Below, in pieces: positions 6,574 through 9,152 of a stretch of DNA of 9,152 nucleotides (positions within the stretch are counted from its first letter, which is position 1; each line of letters begins with the position of its first letter). The stretch is from Methylococcaceae bacterium UBA7658 (lineage in GTDB: Bacteria > Pseudomonadota > Gammaproteobacteria > Methylococcales > Methylomonadaceae), in contig DLHW01000029.1 in NCBI GenBank assembly GCA_002483425.1, forward strand, positions 52,073 to 61,224, read 5' to 3'. The notes under the pieces were generated by a model. That model was not told where the DNA came from. It was given only the letters and a program-made list of their open reading frames with translations, and made no database searches. The position numbers and the translations under genes are program-made.

Positions 6574-6847
6574 GGATTATACCGTTTGCTAATATAAACC
6601 ACTCATCGAATGTTAACGTGATAACCTATACTGAAATTTATCTCGGATAGGGAATCGAAAAACGCCATATCCTAAATGGATTTATCGCCTAGTGACTGAC
6701 GCCACGCTTTTAGCGGCGATAAGTTCCTCAATCCAAACATTAAATGATTCCCCTGCAGGCCGTTTTTTCCTATGATTGCTGTATGCAATTCTATAATTGC
6801 TGGCAAGATAACCAAATGATAGTAATTCTTACAAATTTTCTGTATCC
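6574..6847. promoter_or_regulatory. Upstream region of the RNase R gene, with two inverted repeats
   Basis: This 274-base region separates the divergent tRNA promoter and the RNase R gene and should carry the latter's promoter. TTATCGCC (6682-6689) and GGCGATAA (6715-6722) are perfect 8-base arms, 25 bases apart. GCAATT (6785-6790) and AATTGC (6795-6800) flank CTAT and overlap a TATAAT at 6792-6797. That TATAAT is the only -10-like hexamer I would consider, but the matching -35 position (about 6767-6774) is poor, so the promoter call is weak. No clear ribosome site precedes the ATG. Confidence 0.35.
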
Positions 6848-9103
6848 ATGACATCGAAGTCCAAAAAAGAAACTGCGTTTAGCAGTAAAAAAGATCCGTA
6901 CCTCAAGCGTGAAGCGGAAAAATACGAACAGCCGATAGCCAGCCGGGAGCATATTCTGCAATTGCTTGAGCATAGCGGCAAACCCTTACGGCGGCACGAA
7001 ATCGCCGAGGCGTTTTCAATTACCGAAGAAGACATGCTGGAAGCTCTGCGCCGCCGTTTGCGGGCGATGGAAAGGGATGGGCAGTTGCTATTCAACCGGG
7101 CGCAGCAATATTGTCTGGTCAATAATAAAGATTTGATTGTGGGTCGCGTACTCGGTCATCCGGACGGGTTTGGCTTTCTTAAGCCAGACGACGGTTCGGA
7201 CGATCTGTTCTTAACTCCAAGGGAAATGAATCCCTTGCTGCACAACGACCGAGCTATGGTGCGGGTCGTGGGCATCGACCGCAAAGGCCGACGGGAAGCG
7301 GCTGTCGTCGAAATCCTGGAGCGCAATACCCAGCAGATTGTCGGCAGATTTTACAAGGAAGACGGCTTTACCTATGTAGTGCCGGACCAAAAGAATATTG
7401 CGCAAACGGTATTGATCCAAAAAGGCGGGGCCGGAAAAGCGAAGCAAGGGCAGATTGTAGTCGCCGAAATTGTCGAGCAACCGACCAAACAACGGCAACC
7501 GATAGGACGGATTATTGAAGTCTTGGGCAATCACATGGCGCCCGGTATGGAAATCGAGATGGCTATCCGTTCGCACGGATTGCCGCATCAATGGCCAGAC
7601 GAATTACTGGAGGAAATCGAGCCGTTAACGCCCGAAGTACCCGAAGCCGCCAAGTCGGGGCGCACCGATTTACGCAAGACACCCTTGGTCACTATCGACG
7701 GCGAGGATGCGCGCGATTTCGACGACGCGGTATTTTGCCAAAAGACCCCGAAAGGCTGGAAGTTGCTGGTGGCGATTGCCGATGTTGCGCATTACGTCAA
7801 AATTAACACCGCCCTGGATAAAGAAGCGCAAAAGCGCAGCACGTCCGTGTATTTTCCCGAGCAAGTTATCCCAATGCTGCCCGAAATCTTGTCGAACGGA
7901 TTATGTTCGCTCAATCCAGAGGTCGACCGGTTGTGTATGGTGTGCGAGTTGATCATCGATCAGCAGGGTAAGGTGAGCCGAGCGCGCTTTTTTGAGGCGG
8001 TCATGCGATCTCATGCCAGGTTGACTTACACGGAAGTTGCCAAGATGCTGGTGGATGGCGACAAATTAACCTGCGAAAAATACAAAGCGTTATTGCCGCA
8101 TCTTAAACAATTGTACGGTTTGTATCAGGTCATGCGGCTTAGCCGCGAGCAACGCGGCGCGATGGATTTCGATACCCAGGAAACCAAAATCATCTTTGGG
8201 CCTGATCGTAAAATTGAAAAAATCGTACCGACAGTCCGCAACGACGCCCACAAACTGATCGAAGAGTTCATGATTACCGCCAACATGGCGGCGGCAAAAT
8301 TTCTGAACGGTAAAAAAATGCCCAAACTGCTAAGGGTTCATGAAGGCCCAAGCACCGATAAATTATTAAGCTTGAAAACATTTTTGAGCGAGTTAGGGCT
8401 CAGCTTGGGCGGCGGCGACAAACCGGCGCCGCTGGATTATATGGCGTTGATCGAATCGGTTAAAGACCGGGCGGACAGTCATCTAATTCAAACCGTATTA
8501 CTGCGTTCCATGTCGCAGGCAGTTTACAGTCCTGAATTGAAGGGCCATTTCGGCCTGGCGCTGGACGCCTACGCGCATTTTACCTCACCGATCCGACGTT
8601 ATCCCGATTTACTGGTGCACCGCGCCATCCGGCATTGTCTGCAAGGTCATAAACCGGAAACCTTTGTCTACGGTTTTCCGGATATGGTAAACCTGGGCGA
8701 ATTGTGTTCCGCAAACGAACGCCGCGCCGACGACGCCACCCGGGATGTAGTCAGTTGGCTTAAATGCGAATATATGATGGATAAAACCGGCGAAGTGTTG
8801 CCCGGTATTATCTCCGCTGTCACATCGTTCGGCTTTTTCGTAGAACTCGCGGAAATCTACGTCGAAGGTTTAGTTCATATCAGTTCCTTAGGGCAGGATT
8901 ATTTCAGCTTCGATCCAACCAGTCACCAGTTGAGGGGCGAGCGTACCGGCGCTAAATACCGTATCGGTGATAATGTGACGGTTAAAGTCGCGCGGGTCAG
9001 TCTTGACGATAAAAAAATCGATTTCGATTTAGTGCAAAAAAAAACAGGCAGAAAAAGGGTTGAAGCGAACGTTAAATTACCCAAGAAAAAGCGTAAAAAA
9101 TGA
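6848..9103 (+). CDS. rnr: Ribonuclease R
   Basis: This 751-residue 3'-5' exoribonuclease of the RNB family degrades structured RNA, including rRNA and mRNA fragments, and contributes to tmRNA-linked decay. Domains in order: an N-terminal winged-helix region (about 30-95, with ALRRRLRAMERDGQL as in E. coli), two cold-shock domains (about 95-250), the RNB catalytic domain (about 270-600), and an S1 RNA-binding domain (about 646-728). The metal-binding aspartates of TIDGEDARDFDDA are Asp284, 290, 292 and 293. HFTSPIRRYPDLLVHRAI near 577 carries conserved arginines. The Lys/Arg-rich tail after the S1 domain is only about 20 residues, much shorter than the tail of roughly 80-90 in E. coli. ATG 6848 gives a short leader before the conserved REAEKYEQPIASRE; no Shine-Dalgarno is evident. 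The gene is intact. Confidence 0.97.
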   Translation: MTSKSKKETAFSSKKDPYLKREAEKYEQPIASREHILQLLEHSGKPLRRHEIAEAFSITEEDMLEALRRRLRAMERDGQLLFNRAQQYCLVNNKDLIVGRVLGHPDGFGFLKPDDGSDDLFLTPREMNPLLHNDRAMVRVVGIDRKGRREAAVVEILERNTQQIVGRFYKEDGFTYVVPDQKNIAQTVLIQKGGAGKAKQGQIVVAEIVEQPTKQRQPIGRIIEVLGNHMAPGMEIEMAIRSHGLPHQWPDELLEEIEPLTPEVPEAAKSGRTDLRKTPLVTIDGEDARDFDDAVFCQKTPKGWKLLVAIADVAHYVKINTALDKEAQKRSTSVYFPEQVIPMLPEILSNGLCSLNPEVDRLCMVCELIIDQQGKVSRARFFEAVMRSHARLTYTEVAKMLVDGDKLTCEKYKALLPHLKQLYGLYQVMRLSREQRGAMDFDTQETKIIFGPDRKIEKIVPTVRNDAHKLIEEFMITANMAAAKFLNGKKMPKLLRVHEGPSTDKLLSLKTFLSELGLSLGGGDKPAPLDYMALIESVKDRADSHLIQTVLLRSMSQAVYSPELKGHFGLALDAYAHFTSPIRRYPDLLVHRAIRHCLQGHKPETFVYGFPDMVNLGELCSANERRADDATRDVVSWLKCEYMMDKTGEVLPGIISAVTSFGFFVELAEIYVEGLVHISSLGQDYFSFDPTSHQLRGERTGAKYRIGDNVTVKVARVSLDDKKIDFDLVQKKTGRKRVEANVKLPKKKRKK

Positions 9104-9130
9104 TGGGCAAGGTTGGGCGAATCCATCCGT

Positions 9131-9152
9131 CGCTGAAAATCTTGGAAACGTA
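9131..9152. repeat. Second copy of the palindromic repeat, truncated by the window edge
   Basis: CGCTGAAAATCTTG followed by two differing bases and AACGTA matches the reverse complement of 6255-6276 at 20 of 22 positions. It begins 27 bases after the RNase R stop codon, again in a 3' position. The partner arm AAGATTTTCAGCG is expected about 36 bases from the start of this arm, outside the window. Confidence 0.65.

Noticed and set aside
9100..9152. Possible next gene starting ATGATG over the RNase R stop (reads MMGKVGRIHPSLKILET to the edge)
   Set aside because: Only 17 codons are visible, it matches no family start I know, and it runs through the repeat copy at 9131; undecidable without more sequence.

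Overview
The window reads as a chromosomal segment of a gammaproteobacterium. RNase R, ExoIII and the tRNA are all of gammaproteobacterial type. A methanotroph-like member (Methylococcales) is possible, but that is an impression and not something the sequence proves.

There are two compositional zones. Positions 1 to about 4300 are accessory in character. They begin with the 5' end of an IS200/IS605 transposase gene on the minus strand and the terminal hairpin of that element. A conspicuously AT-rich gene for a 776-residue glycosyltransferase with TPR repeats follows on the plus strand. Facing it on the minus strand is a UDP-glucuronate decarboxylase (UDP-xylose synthase) gene, preceded by a small AT-rich reading frame whose stop overlaps the decarboxylase start. 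A sugar-nucleotide enzyme beside a glycosyltransferase fits a surface-polysaccharide or glycosylation locus. The 2598-3085 gap between these convergent genes contains no gene I can name.

Positions about 4800 to 9152 are more GC-balanced and look like core genome. ExoIII (AP endonuclease) and an Fe-S uracil-DNA glycosylase-like protein lie 13 bases apart on the plus strand, a plausible base-excision-repair pair in which one enzyme makes abasic sites and the other cuts them. A tRNA-Leu(CAG) gene follows on the minus strand with a near-consensus sigma70 promoter. A complete RNase R gene then runs nearly to the window edge.

The most distinctive unexplained signal is a palindromic repeat with the arm CGCTGAAAATCTT. 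One full copy (6228-6276) sits just after the glycosylase stop codon, and a second, inverted copy starts at 9131, just after the RNase R stop codon, and is cut by the window edge. I found no CRISPR array, prophage, toxin-antitoxin pair or defence system.
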